This document shows positions 44,178 to 55,856 of a DNA stretch of 64,000 nt, piece by piece (positions within the stretch are counted from its first letter, which is position 1; every line of letters starts with the position of its first letter). Source of the DNA: Bathynomus jamesi (lineage: Eukaryota; Arthropoda; Malacostraca; Isopoda; Cirolanidae); the NCBI GenBank assembly GCA_023014485.1, contig JAJOZX010002356.1:310001-374000 (forward strand), in the 5' to 3' direction. The notes under the pieces are model-generated. The model saw only the letters and a program-made list of their open reading frames with translations. It ran no database searches and had not been told where the DNA came from. Both the position numbers and the translations under genes were made by a program.

Positions 44178-46577
44178 AAATATTCTTCTTTCTTTGTTTT
44201 CAGCAAAGTTTTAATAATTTTAATCTTAAAATTAATTAAAGAATAAAATACATTTTGTGAAATTTTAATACTTTTTATGTATACATTCCTTTCATTTGTT
44301 CTTCGGAAGACCTACTAATTGCTCCGAAATTCTCGTCGCAGGAGATACGAAAAGTGGAACTTACCAGATATATCCATTCAGGTAAAACGGTGACTTTCTA
44401 CTGCATTAACATCATCTTTATTCATTTCATTAAATTTCCCATTTCATTTTTTATGCCTTTCGAGGGATTTCAATGTTTTACTATTGAGCCCTTAAGTTCT
44501 CCTTAACGCTTTGATAACATCATTTAATTAATTGGCGTCATACATTCTGGGTGTGTTTCAATTCCCAAGAATGAAATAATGCATTACATTTTGAAATTTT
44601 CTTAAAAGAATCAGTTGTTCAAAATCCGTGTTTATAGTGCATGAGATTTGAGTATGACGTATTATTTGTTTCTAGATGTCAATGTAGCCGCCCTGTCGAT
44701 GTATATTGTGACATGGAAACCGACGGAGGTGGATGGACTGTTTTCCTTTCCCGAGTCAATGTGTCGAAGCCAATTAACTTCACTCGGAACTGGGCCGATT
44801 ACAAGAAGGGGTTTGGAATGCCAGGCGAAGAGCATTGGTTAGGTGAGAAGTGAGTTTTGTGGCTTTGTTCATGTCTCATCGACTAGATTTAAATGGATTC
44901 ATTGATTTTGCCCTCACCAGTTCTGAGAAGGGAATGGAGAAAAGTAAACACTCCGTTATACGTAATTTCTTTGAATTAGTCATTCTTTATTTACTCAGTT
45001 GGTGTTATATTCTTCATCCCAATTATCTCTCAGTATATGATTCCCATTATCAATAGATTTTGTTTTGCATTATCGAATGTTTGTAATAGATATTATATTT
45101 GTTTTTTATAGTTACTCTCTTTAATAGTTATGTAAATAGTTTGGTCATTTATTTACCTCATGATGACACCACAAATTTTGCATCTTTGCTTATTTCGTAT
45201 TATTTTAATTACACATTTGAATAATCTTCAAATTTTCTTTAAATAAGCTCTTTTGTCAAATAGTTAAGTTAATCATAATTATTTTAATTAATTATTATCA
45301 CAACGAAATGTAAACGTGCATATTTTATCTCACCATCGGAACTACATTCTGAGGATGGAAGTCAAAGATGGATTCGGGAGAGAAATTTGGGTGAGTGGAA
45401 TGTTTTCAAAGTGGACTCGGAGGAAATGAAGTAACATTTTATTCTTTATTATTATTTTTATATCAATGATAGTTTGAACCATTCTACAAATTGATATTAT
45501 GAATGCATTTTCAAGTTTCATCTATCTTTAAAGTCTCTTTCAGCTTCGCTCAAAAGTCATACCAGTATACAGTTAAGTCACTCTTATGTGGGTTAATCAA
45601 GATTTAATGCGATTCATTACTATTTCTTTTGATCAGAAGATACCAATGGGTATTGCACTTCATATTACTTTCAATTCGCTGCATAGAAAATTTATTCAAA
45701 TTCGGTTACAAACAATTGAACCTTCCCGTTGTAAAATTACATATAAATCTGCGTGTCAAGGTTAAAAAGTGCCACGTCTTTGTGTATATCTATGACAACT
45801 TGGCCCTTTCTAACCCTGACACACAGAAATTGCCCTGTATAAACAATGTGACATCGTTTATACATCTGAAAGATAAACAGACATTATGACGCAACAATCG
45901 TGGAATATCACGTATTCTCTTGCACACCTGAAAAAAATTACACTTCCAGTCGCCAACCCAAAAGATCAAAACTTTAGAAACGCCTCTGAAGATCCAGATA
46001 TTTGTAAAACCGTAAAGAAATATAACTTTTATACTTTGTGAACTAAAATTTACTGCAGTGTTTAGATTGATTTCTTTAGTCTGTAATACTGATATTGTTC
46101 TAAGATGGTTAAGTGAATGAATCGGAGGCTAGTGGGGATTATAGTTGGATCACTTATTGCAGACTGACACCGATGAGGGGATTCACAGAAAGTCGATAAT
46201 TACAATTTTATTATTATAGATGCAAAGATGGGATAATTATTCTTAATTATTAAATATTAAGTAATTGATAGTTAATGATGCTTGTCGTTAGTATATAACA
46301 CGGCCTTTCTCTGTCCGAACCTTTCCAGCCTGTTCTTCCGCCAGTAACCTCCTCCAGCCCTTTCCTACACTCAACTTATATAACCAATCTTTTGGGGATG
46401 TCCAGATGTGATACGGGAAAGATTGCATTCCTTGGGGAAAGGCTACAGAAGCTAAGAAGTAAAATGGGTACATTTGGATGGAGTCTGAGGCCTACTTTAT
46501 AATGCATATATTTATATACATATGTATATATTTTATAACAGCACTTTTGCAATCAAAAACAGTTACACATTTTTTTT

Positions 46578-47119
46578 TGTATTAATGCCTAGTAAAGAAT
46601 ATTAATTTTTGTTTAATTAAGATTATAATGTTTAATGTAAATCATTTACTAATAATTGTGAAATTACGAAAAAGTATGTTTGTTAGATTGAAATTATTTA
46701 AAATGGGAAGAGTTGGCAATCCTGAACAGAGGCCCACGGAGCGGACTACCCCCAAAAAGAGTCGGTCATTCGGCAGCGAGATAAGCGTAAAGTTGGGGCC
46801 ATGTAACCTTAAAATTAAATTAATTGTTTGTGCCCCTCTCCGACATAAAATATTATAGTAAAATTTCCTACTCGCATCCCCTCAAATTAATTAAAGCATT
46901 TTCGGAATTAAATAAAGTGTTAACAAGCGTTAAAAGAGTGTTAATGAACCCCCCCTTTCCCCTTTGTGTTGTAACGGCTTTCATAGTCTCGGCGTGGCTA
47001 CAATGAATTTATAAAGTATTGTGGAAATGAGTAAAGAGAGTGTAAAGATAAATGCAATAGAGAGCAGAAGGTAGAGTAAATAATGAAGAAAATAAATAAT
47101 AAAAAGTATTCACGACATG
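46578..47119 (-). mobile_element. Right-arm-only insertion of unknown type
   Basis: About 540 bases split a stretch that is continuous in the left arm (about 33,375-33,400). One edge is a run of nine T, so on the minus strand it ends in poly-A, which suggests retroposition. It contains an unusual GC-rich island (46,725-46,805; AGAGGCCCACGGAGCGGAC). The plus-strand frame 46,628-46,858 resembles nothing I know. Confidence 0.5.
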
Positions 47120-47186
47120 GTTTTTGCTGCAATTGAATGGGAAAATAGGTTTGAAGCTGTTAATCTCTACATTGTATATATATATC

Positions 47187-47390
47187 ACCTTGTTTAACGA
47201 TGGTTTTGCTTCCGCCCGAATTGTTCATTTTGAAAGAAGGTCAAGCTTGTCACTCCACCTTAGACCTATAGTTTAACGCGTAGAATTCGAACCACGCCGA
47301 ATCACGGATGATCAGAACTTGGAAATACTCGCCCGGATTTGATCTCACGATCTCCCGATCAGCATCCTAGCGTCTTAACAACAGTAGTGC
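47187..47390 (-). mobile_element. SINE-A second module, right arm
   Basis: Inverted counterpart of 30,588-30,790: GGTTTTGCTTCCGCCCGAAT to CGTCTTAACAACAGTAG. No tRNA head. Confidence 0.75.
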
Positions 47391-48292
47391 GAAAATTAAT
47401 TGCAGAATTCCCCCAAATAATTTTGATTGCCTTATCATTTCTCATTCACGTTCTTGTGTTTTGGGAAAGAGGACAATTTACTATTCACAGAGTGGCTAGA
47501 CGAATATTGCAATAGTTACGCATATGAACGTAATCACACGTAAAGGCATTTATGTGACGACATTGACTGAGATGTTGATAGGGCATAGGTAGGTAAAGAA
47601 TAAGTGAATGAAATTAATTAATTTAAATGATTCCAAAAAAAAGAGGTCAACAAAAATTGAAGGTTATTCAATAATTAATAACCACAAGAAGATACTAACA
47701 ACATTATTCAATTCAGGCAAAAACATTAGTACATGAATGAACATGGCCAAACAACATTTATACGGCATAACATTAGACACAACGCATCATATAAATAATG
47801 CCTTACAGACTGTAAATTCTTTATTATTATACGAAACAACTGATACTAAAGATATGAGTATGAGGATTCAGTATTCAAGGTATAGAAAATGTGAAAGGAA
47901 ATAATTTACTTTATGACGTCGGAGTCTATCAAATTGTGCAATAATTAAATTCATAAATAATATGTTTATGCAATTAGTTCGTGTATATAATTCATTATAG
48001 GGAGTAATAAGAGAAAATGAATTATAAAGACGCGGGAGAAGGAGTTTGTGGTCCTGGTACAAGAGAGAGTGAAACAGTAAATAAGTATATACAATAGTAC
48101 TTAACAAACTTTGTGCATATGGGGTGAAATAAGTGAAAATTGTTTCTTAAAGCAAGCTACTTTTGGCACAAACATGAATACTCTCTGAACATGGGAATGG
48201 TAGATCTCATGATGGTCTCTCTCACAGACAGACAGACACACACACACACACACACACACATATAGGTCATATATATATATTATATATATATA

Positions 48293-48437
48293 TATGATGA
48301 ATAAAACCACGAAGGAAAAAGAAACACAAAGGGGTGCTCAAGCGCTTTCGTCTAATGACATCCTCAGGATGTCATTAGACGAAAGCGCTTGAGCACCCCT
48401 TTGTGTTTCTTTTTCCTTCGTGGTTTTATTCATCATA
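48293..48437. mobile_element. Perfect 145-bp palindrome
   Basis: Two 72-base arms are exact inverses around one central C at 48,365. Each arm reads outward AGGATGTCATTAGACGAAAG then CGCTTGAGCACC. It is flanked by TA repeats and is absent from the left arm. GTC-ATTA-GAC followed by GAAA recalls the core of degenerate hammerhead motifs in Penelope-like elements, but the CUGANGA part is incomplete. Confidence 0.75.
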
Positions 48438-48697
48438 AATATTTTTCACGTGTCACTTTCGTGAAATAATTTTTCATATATATATATATATATATATAAA
48501 ATGAAAGATGAATCATGAAGAGCACCTCATGAGTCACTGTTCATGATTTTAAATAAAATTAATCGTCAAGCGTGATTTGATGAGTGTTCATTTATGATTT
48601 CGATGAAAATTCTAGTCTCAGTTTGTTGGAGTGACATGTGGTAAATGAATCTGCAAAAAAAACTTCGAAGCGCCTAATGAGTTTTCTTTCTGTAGCA

Positions 48698-49396
48698 GGC
48701 CATACACGCTCAGTTATTTCGTCCCTGTTCCATGTTCAATTTTAGACTTGACGTGAAACTTGAACACGCAAGATCTAACACACGTTAATATCTTACATGA
48801 GCGTTTTGTCAGTTTCCCTTTTGCTGTTTGCTTAAATCTGACATTATGCATTACCAGGTTCCAGAAATTGCTCACTTTATCCTGCGGATCAACACGTTTC
48901 CGGTGCAGAGTCTTCAGTCAACAGAGTCTTCTTCTAATTTCCATTATTTTTACAATATAATTTTGATACTTTCTGGTTTTTTATATTCTTTACTCCCATC
49001 ATCTCCCCCACTATGTTTCTTAGTTTTTCACAGTGAAACAAGTGTTCTATCGTATCATTCTCTCTCCTGCATACTCCACACTTCGTGTCCTTATAGTTTC
49101 ATTTAGTTTTCTTTCACCTCTACCATTATAGCAGGGAGGAATACAGCCTTCCGCAACGAAACCTTTCTATAAACTGAGAAAAATACTTGGTATGACCATA
49201 TACTGGTCATTTTACTTGACAATGAATTTGGCTCCGCCCTAAAATATCAGGCAGTGACGGATTTCATTCAAGTCAAGTAAGATAATGCAAAACATTGAAC
49301 GAGGAGACTGTTTACCACCATTAACTCTCAAGTTTCACGTCAAGTCTAACATTGAACATGGAACGGGGACGAAATAATTGAGCGTGTATGGGCGGC
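48698..49396. mobile_element. Short transposon carrying a LINE-like zinc knuckle
   Basis: About 700 bp with inverted ends of about 40 bp (CCATACACGCTCARTTATTT) in the right arm only. The left-arm site TTCTAACAGTTGCC (reverse, about 29,550) is empty, and flanks GTAGCAG and TTAACAG suggest a duplication of about 8 bp. On the minus strand 48,990-49,100 reads CGVCRRENDTIEHLFHCEK, a C-x2-C...H...C motif common at the C-terminus of non-LTR reverse transcriptases. Confidence 0.65.
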
Positions 49397-50807
49397 TTAA
49401 CAGTTACCGCTAAATATATATTTTTTTTAATTTTGAATTTTTAACGCCAAATCTTTTTCGTGTGTTATTCTTGTACTTCTTCTTTTAAGGTTTATTATTA
49501 TGGACACAAAAAAGATTTTCCTTTTTGCATTACTCATTTTTCAGACTGGTCCAAAATTTATTTAGGCCACGCCTTTTGTTGTGAACACAAATTTTGCACA
49601 AAATTACTGCTTATCTTATCTTCTGAACAAAGGTTTGTTAGCTATTGAGAACTTAACATTTACTTTAACCTCACGAACCACTTACAATTTGAATGCAGCT
49701 TCCCATATTTGGCCTCACTGATTTTGGATGTGAAGCTCAAAATTTTTATGGTTGTGGTATTTTTGTACATGTATGGACTGAATTGCTTTTCGCAAAAGAG
49801 TATAAAATTTTGTAAAAGCGTCGTCTGACAAGATAAACAAAATTTTTATTTTTTATCACAAACATAAATTGTAAACTACCGAAATTTTGTTTAAGCGTAC
49901 GGCGGACAAGAGACTTGACGTTGGGAGGAGGTTACAACTCTCGACGAATACACTACATCCATCATCACACAGAGAACTTTTAAACCAAATAAACTGACCT
50001 AAATTTTTTTTAGTGAACAAATTTGTTCGATGTTTACATCAAATTAAACGTCGATGTCCTTTATTTTTAGGTGTAAAATGCGTGTGGTGTAATTTCTTCT
50101 TAAAAAAAATTACAACCTTCGTAACAGCCATCCCCGAAGTGTTGTCGTGGTTAAAACAGGTTTGTTCACGCAATTTGATGTGTGGGCGATAAGGAGGAAT
50201 TGAAAGTTATATAAAAAACACATATATAAGTTTTTGGTTTTTCATGCAGGAAGGAGTTGCCAAGGGCGACTGTCCACAAAACCACCTAGCATAAAAGTAG
50301 TTTTAGAAATATTTACTATTTTTTTCAAATTTGTCTTAAAGTAAGGGAAGGCAATATAAACATTAAAATTTGAAATAACAAATTTTATTCACTAGAATTG
50401 GAATTGTGCAAAATTATAACTTAAATAATTTTAAAGGAGATTTACCATTTGATGGTCTGTAAATTAAGAATATTTACATTCCTTTAATCTTATTGTCTTG
50501 GATATTCAAAATTTTTAAGGTAGTCTGGTTGGTACTATTCAATTAAAGAAAACCTTATCTTAACTCGGACGAAGTTCAATTAACACTGTTTGTCAAAAGT
50601 TGGTATTAACACACCTTGCGATTTAATAAATAAAAAATATAAATCCTAACTTACAGTTAATAATAATCACTATAAACACATAATCGAGAATAAACTTTAC
50701 AATATCAAAAGGACTAAACTCTTCTGAAATTAATGAGCATTTCCTCCATTTTGCCCGATTGCTTTCTTTTTGATTCCTCCCAGCTGGTTAGTTATGAATG
50801 TTGACAA

Positions 50808-52440
50808 TTTACGTGGTTGGTCGTTTTACATTAAGTAGGTAATTAATTCTAATAAAAAAGTCAAAATCAAAGCCTGAGGTTTCGAGATGCTTGGACACTC
50901 TATGTTTAAAAGAAAAAATTGATTGAGGAAAATTATTCCAGAGTGGACCGGTTGAGTAGATGAAAGATTGAAAATACAGATTAACCCTTGCTTTAGAGAG
51001 TTGGACAGAAAAGGAATAAGAATGTGTAGAAATTCTAGTACTACGTGCTCTCCTTAAAAGAGGAGGCATGTAGTTAAAATGTTCAGAAGAGCAGTGTCCA
51101 TAATAATAATTATAGTAAGGAAAGAGTGAGACATCATTGCAGGAGTGAGACATCATTTCGGCGAGGAAAGAGGGATTGAAGAGAGTCAGTAAGAGGTCGG
51201 GAATTGATGAGGTTCAAAGCCTATGATTCCATTTCGAGAACATGAGAAAATTACTTTATACAGGGGCGGGCAAGACCTTTTAGAAACTGTTTTAGGAAGA
51301 GAGTGTATGTGAGCTTTCCGGGAAACATCACGAGAATAGGAAACGCCAACAACATTAAGAGAAGAGGAAGGATTCAGTTGTGTATTGTTGAAGGTAAGGA
51401 GATAGTCGCGTTCAAGATTATGACGACTAGACAGATGAAGGAACTTAATTTTTGAGATATTGAAAGCCACAAGGTTTACACTGCCCCAGTCAGAGAAAGA
51501 ATCATAGAAAGATCATAGGTTACTGTAAGGGCATTATAGCCGTCCTATGCTAAGCATGGAGTTACTGTTGAGAGGGACGCATTATGAAGCAGGTGGAGAA
51601 GTGAAAAATGAAATCATCGGTATAGGAATAGATGGAATGAGAAGTGCGACTTAATAGATCATAAATAAATAAAAAGAAAAGAGTGGGCGACAGTTCAAAG
51701 CCCTGAGGAACAAGACTATTAATAGCTTAGGAGAAGAAAAGTGGTCATCTGCAATCGCAGCTATTGATCGGCTGCAAAGTAAATTGGAGATGAAGGCACA
51801 GATAGACGTATACAATCCGAAGGATGGCAGTTTTGAAATTAAGGATTTGTGCCAGATTCTACGAGTGCCAAAGCTTTTGTTATGTCTGACGCAATAACCA
51901 ACGTTTCACCGAAATCCCGAAATGAGGATGACCAAGAGTTAGAGATATGCAGAAGATTGCCGGTGAAACGTCCCTTAGGTAACCTAAATGACCTGAGAGA
52001 AGATTGTGAGAAGAGAGGTGTTTAAGGATCTTCCTAATAAGGATAGATTGGAAAACTTTAGAGAGGCAAGCAATCAAAATGATTGGACGAGAGTTGGAGG
52101 ATTGAAAAAGGTCACCCTTCTTTGAGACAGGCTGAATGAAAGGGAACTTCCAGCAGAAAGGAAAAGTACCAGATGAAAGATAAAGATGAAAGAGTTTGTC
52201 TAGGCAGGGTGTCAGCACAGATGAATAGTTCTTGAGAACAACAGCAGGATCACATCAGGACCGTACGCCCTCCTAGAATTAAGACCAAATATCTTTGGAA
52301 AAGTTTCTAATTTTAGATATAATTAATTCAGAGGGAGGAGGTGATGGAGGAACAACACCGGAATCGTTCAGGATTGAGTTCGGAGGGAAAGTTTGAGCGA
52401 AGAGTCCAGCTTTATCGAGAGAAGATATGGCTCCTAGGTC
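50808..52440 (-). pseudogene. Jockey-like LINE relic, right arm
   Basis: Inverted counterpart of 24,060-26,105. The last open piece (50,809-51,156) reads YYYGHCSSEHFNYMPPLLRR ... YSTGPLWNNF, and 51,186-51,470 holds LNVVGVSYSRDVSRK. The fingers/palm region at 51,880-52,218 (FCWKFPFIQPVSKKGD, ILIACLSKVFQSILI, SLTLGHPHFGISV) is still open here and broken in the left arm. Many stops remain. Confidence 0.8.
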
Positions 52441-52446
52441 ATCAGA

Positions 52447-52635
52447 ATTTATATACACATTTTAACTGCAAACGACGCTTCTTAGAAGGGTGTCCGCACA
52501 AGAGGAGAAAACGAGCAATGAAAAATGAGGCACCTCCCTGGAGTCGAACTCGGGATCATCCGGTTGTCGGTCAGATATGCTAACCATTACACCGAGAGTC
52601 TCCATGACTCAAACCTCGTAATTCTCCCACGTACG
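52447..52635 (-). mobile_element. SINE-B, tRNA-derived, diverged copy
   Basis: Minus strand: a box A region TGTAATGGTTAGCA and box B AGTTCGACTCCAGGGAGG, with flanks TTTTAACTGCAAACGACGC and GTACGTGGGAGAATTACG. These are shared with the units at 61.5-62.6 kb. It abuts the CR1-like LINE. Confidence 0.75.
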
Positions 52636-52654
52636 AACGGAATCAAATGAATAT

Positions 52655-53690
52655 ATACACCTTACCTTACAATCTTACAAAGGTTTCGCGCGATGATTTC
52701 TCATTTCGCGAAGGTCAAGCTTGTCGCCCCTCCTCTCGAGTTGGCCTGGTGAAGTAGTGAGTTGGATTCTTGCGCTCTCCACCTCACATAGCCAGGTACG
52801 CCCGGCTCATCGGGGATTGTTCTGAGCCAGGCGTCTAGTCTTCTTTTGAAGATTTCCACTGCAACTCCCTTCGTGTTTCTTAGGTCTTTGGGCAACTGAT
52901 TAAACAGTTTTGGTCCTCTCACTACAAAACTATTTTCTTTCAGGGTTAAGGATGTTCCCTGTCTCGCCTTCAATTTGGGAATACGACACAGTCTACCGTT
53001 TCTACTTTCCACCGTTGTTTGGGGAGTTATAGGGTTCAGAGTAAGATTAGGGACTAGTTTCTCCATTATTTTCCAAGTGTAAATAATGGTGTATCTCTCT
53101 CTTCTCCTTTCCAGTGAATATAGGTCTAGTTCGCGTAACCTTTCCCAGTAATTTAGTTCTTTGCACCCACTGATCTTGGCTGTGAAGTATTCCAATTTGG
53201 GTATTATCAGGGTTTTCAGTAGAGTAATCATTACATTCCTATCCCTTCGTTTAAAGGTTCTCAATATCTGACCCGTTATTCTCTTTGCTCTGTTTACTGC
53301 TATCTTATTTTGCGTTTCAAATTTCGCATCATCTGTCATCACAACCCCTAAATCTTTTGCTCTGGAATTTCTCTGAATTTCCTGTCCATTTGGGGTATAA
53401 TATTCCATGGATTTTAAGTCTTCTCTTTTTCCGTACCATAATAGCTGAAATTTCTCGGTGTTAAACTTTATATTGTTGTCATCCGTCCACTTGTAGATTC
53501 TGTTTATGTCAGTTTGTAGAGATCCTATGTCTTCTGGGTTTCTTATTTTTCTACTGATCTTTGTGTCATCCGCAAAGGATGTTACTGTGTTGTCTTTGGT
53601 AACGTCCTCATCTATGTCAGTTAGCATGATTATGAAAAGTAGTGGAGCTAATACTGTTCCTTGTGGTACTGAGCTGAGGATAGGGTTGCC
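52655..53690 (-). pseudogene. CR1-like LINE, 5'-truncated, long open frame
   Basis: A 308-codon minus-strand frame (52,701-53,627) covers the second half of a non-LTR reverse transcriptase. SFADDTKISRKI is the YADD-type catalytic box with F, followed by NIKFNTEKFQLLWYG (thumb), AKDLGVVMTDDAKF and the conserved C-terminus ENSFVVRGPKLFNQLP. No endonuclease or N-terminal palm is present, so it is a truncated insertion. The 3' tail shows CCTTA repeats (52,660-52,672). The left arm lacks it. The C-terminus is almost identical to the copy at 40,065, so both are young. Confidence 0.85.
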
Positions 53691-54059
53691 AATTCAACAG
53701 ATTTTGAATAAAGGACACTTGCACGCTACCGTATATTCCATTGCTTATCATGATAAAAATTTACTTGTGCAATATTTTTTAAATTTCTTTATTATATTCA
53801 TAGATAAAATAGGTTATTAGAAAAAAAAATTAGACACGAACAAGCCTTAACTTTCAGTAGCTCGACACGTAAAATAATGTTTTTTATCTTTCTAAGAGAC
53901 GGAAACCTAGTATATAATTAAGTATTCTTACCTAAGTATTCATCTGAAGATATTCTTCAACTCATAAAAAATAGAATCACGTCAAAAACTCATGAAGCCG
54001 GTTTAATATGGCAATTTGGCAAAGCACAAAAAAATATGTTACAGACAGATAGAGGTGTG
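53691..54059. other. Unassigned AT-rich stretch
   Basis: No gene, repeat or element recognised between the LINE and the hAT relic. It has no clear counterpart in the left arm. Confidence 0.4.
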
Positions 54060-54400
54060 ACATTAATGGTTTTGACCTCGGCGAGTAGCTCGGCTTGGTA
54101 TTTTACTGCGAAAGGATTGCCGCGCTCTTCAACAACTTCTTCAATTTATTTTAATCAATGAAAGTTGTGACATCCTTCCCAAACACCAGGATATCACTCA
54201 GGATGCCCTTCTAAGAGGTGAATGGCGAGCGGAGCATCTCGAAGTTGAAATTCACAAGGACTTATCTGCCATCGACAATTGGCGATGACAGGCTCTCATC
54301 ATTTTCCATCCTGTTGTTTTACAGCATAGACTTGTCACATGCGATATCAGAATTTGCGGTGGCTAAGACACGAAGAGTCTCCTTTTGAATGTTTCTCTAA
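54060..54400 (+). pseudogene. hAT transposase C-terminal relic, right arm
   Basis: The plus-strand frame reads GERSISKLKFTRTYLPSTIG then DDRLSSFSILL (about 54,215-54,310), the hAT dimerisation domain. It is preceded by fragments similar to those at 21,400 in the left arm. Only the C-terminal part is kept. Confidence 0.65.
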
Positions 54401-54589
54401 TGTTTGTGGCTTTAAAATGTAAATTGTCAACAAATTTAATCCAATTAAAATGTTGAAATTTTTATATCTAACAATTCTTGAATCCTTCGTTGAGACCACA
54501 CTAAAACACAGGAGAGGGGGATGAGGCGCCGAATACATGCGTTTGCATGGGGCACTATTTCCCCTTGTCATTACGGAGGAGGTTAAATA

Positions 54590-54960
54590 ACACGAGCATT
54601 ATTATTTTTCATGATCTCCAACAAACCATAAGTCATAAGAATATATCAAAAGTCATTCTTATGTTGGGTAATCAAGTTTTATTGTGATTCATTATTCGGC
54701 CTTTGGATTAAACCATACATGGGCAGTGCACTTCGTATTATTTTCAAGTCACTGTATAAAAATTTATTCGAACTCGGTTTCAAAACATTTGAACATGTGT
54801 GTTGCTAGATAATATAGAATTGACCGAGTATAGCCATTTTGACGTTGTTTGTACATCAGAATGAGAGAGAGACATCATCATCATACAATGATCATGGAAC
54901 ATAAAGGATTCTCTTTCACACTTGACCACAAACTGCAACACAAATTACCACTAAAGAGGA
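54590..54960 (-). repeat. Diverged flank repeat, right arm
   Basis: Inverse of 20,640-21,010, with the same GATTCATTATTC and GGGCAGTGCACTTCG landmarks. Confidence 0.65.
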
Positions 54961-55653
54961 ACAATCTTAAAGTGGAGAGATTCATTCATTTATTTTTAAA
55001 ATTTAAGAATTATCTACGATAATTTGGAATTGTTAATTACCTTTTTACTTTTTCGAATTGAACATTGGTGTAATTTAATGTGATAAATGTTGAAAAAGTG
55101 CTTTATTGAATCCTACCCCAAATATTTTTCTGAAAACTACTTTTATTATGTAAACTTATTTGATTGATACAGTTTTAAACTTATTAAATTAATTGTTGTT
55201 TATCGTATTTTAATATACTGACTTTAAAATCATGTAGATGATATTTCCAGTTTTAATGGTAAGTCTTATCAAATTAAGAAAAATGAAAAGACAGGTTTTA
55301 ATGAAGTGTGAATTTTGCTTTTATAGTACCCGAATTGAACATAATTTGTTCCAGTCATACAATGAGAGCAATTTAAAAAGAACGTTTTAAAATAAAGGCT
55401 GCCAATTCCAACATCCTGATTATATTGATTTTGGAAAAAGAGGAAAATATGGTTCTCATTTCATTCATTTGCTTTCATTATAAGTCTCAATTGTTCATTC
55501 TGAAACGAGCTGGTATAAAGAGTTGTTGCGAGTATCGAATTAACTGACAAACATTTTTCTTCATTTTATTATTGTCACCAAAGTTTTTGGTTGTTTTATA
55601 CCAACTTAAAAACTACAAAAGGTAGGACTCAAAGTGTGCACTTCTTATAGGGG

Positions 55654-55856
55654 TAGGGTTAACAGACATCCGGCAAAAGGAGGACATGTCAGGTATTAAA
55701 TGGGTCGTTTGAGCTTGAGAAGCTCATTTTTAAGTCTGGATCATATCTAAGTAAAAAGCAAGACAATATCAACATATTTAAAATGCCTACCGGACAGAAG
55801 ACATGAGATTGAAAAGGAGGACATATCCTCCTTTTGCCGGACGTCTGCTAACCCTA
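55654..55856. mobile_element. 203-bp hAT-like short inverted-repeat element
   Basis: The ends TAGGGTTARCAGACRTCCGG, then CAAAAGGAGGA, are inverted over 33 bp. The 8-bp flanks TATAGGGG and TATAGGGA differ by one base. The left arm has the empty site near 19,893 (reverse strand). Non-coding. Confidence 0.9.

Larger units (their letters stand above)
37639..45430 (+). pseudogene. Fibrinogen-domain lectin, copy 2 (decayed)
   Basis: Exons 2-8 are recognisable at 37639-37747, 42870-43049, 43464-43562, 43727-43806, 44342-44381, 44676-44842 and about 45305-45430. Defects: no signal-peptide exon; one base missing in exon 3 (ATCGCC has become ATCCC at 43,021); TAA in exon 4 (43501-43503); the acceptor AG of exon 8 is AC; one base lost in exon 8 (TTGGGGCGAG has become TTGGGTGAG). 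Exons 9-10 are absent because the inverted arm begins at 45,530. It nevertheless keeps the original GGG in exon 5, which shows that copy 1 gained a base there. Exons 2, 6 and 7 are still open, the last with [16 protein letters not shown]. Confidence 0.9.

Noticed and set aside
44641..44853. Separate small fibrinogen protein starting MRFEYDVLF
   Set aside because: It is exon 7 of copy 2 extended into its introns; the methionine lies in the upstream intron.
46628..46858. A new small basic protein (MFNVNHLLIIVKL ...)
   Set aside because: The frame starts in AT-rich DNA and runs through the GC island without any recognisable motif; it is kept only as part of the unidentified insertion.
49460..49648. 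Cysteine-rich short open frame
   Set aside because: Its inverse in the left arm (29,355-29,555) is not open in the same frame, and no splice or motif support exists.
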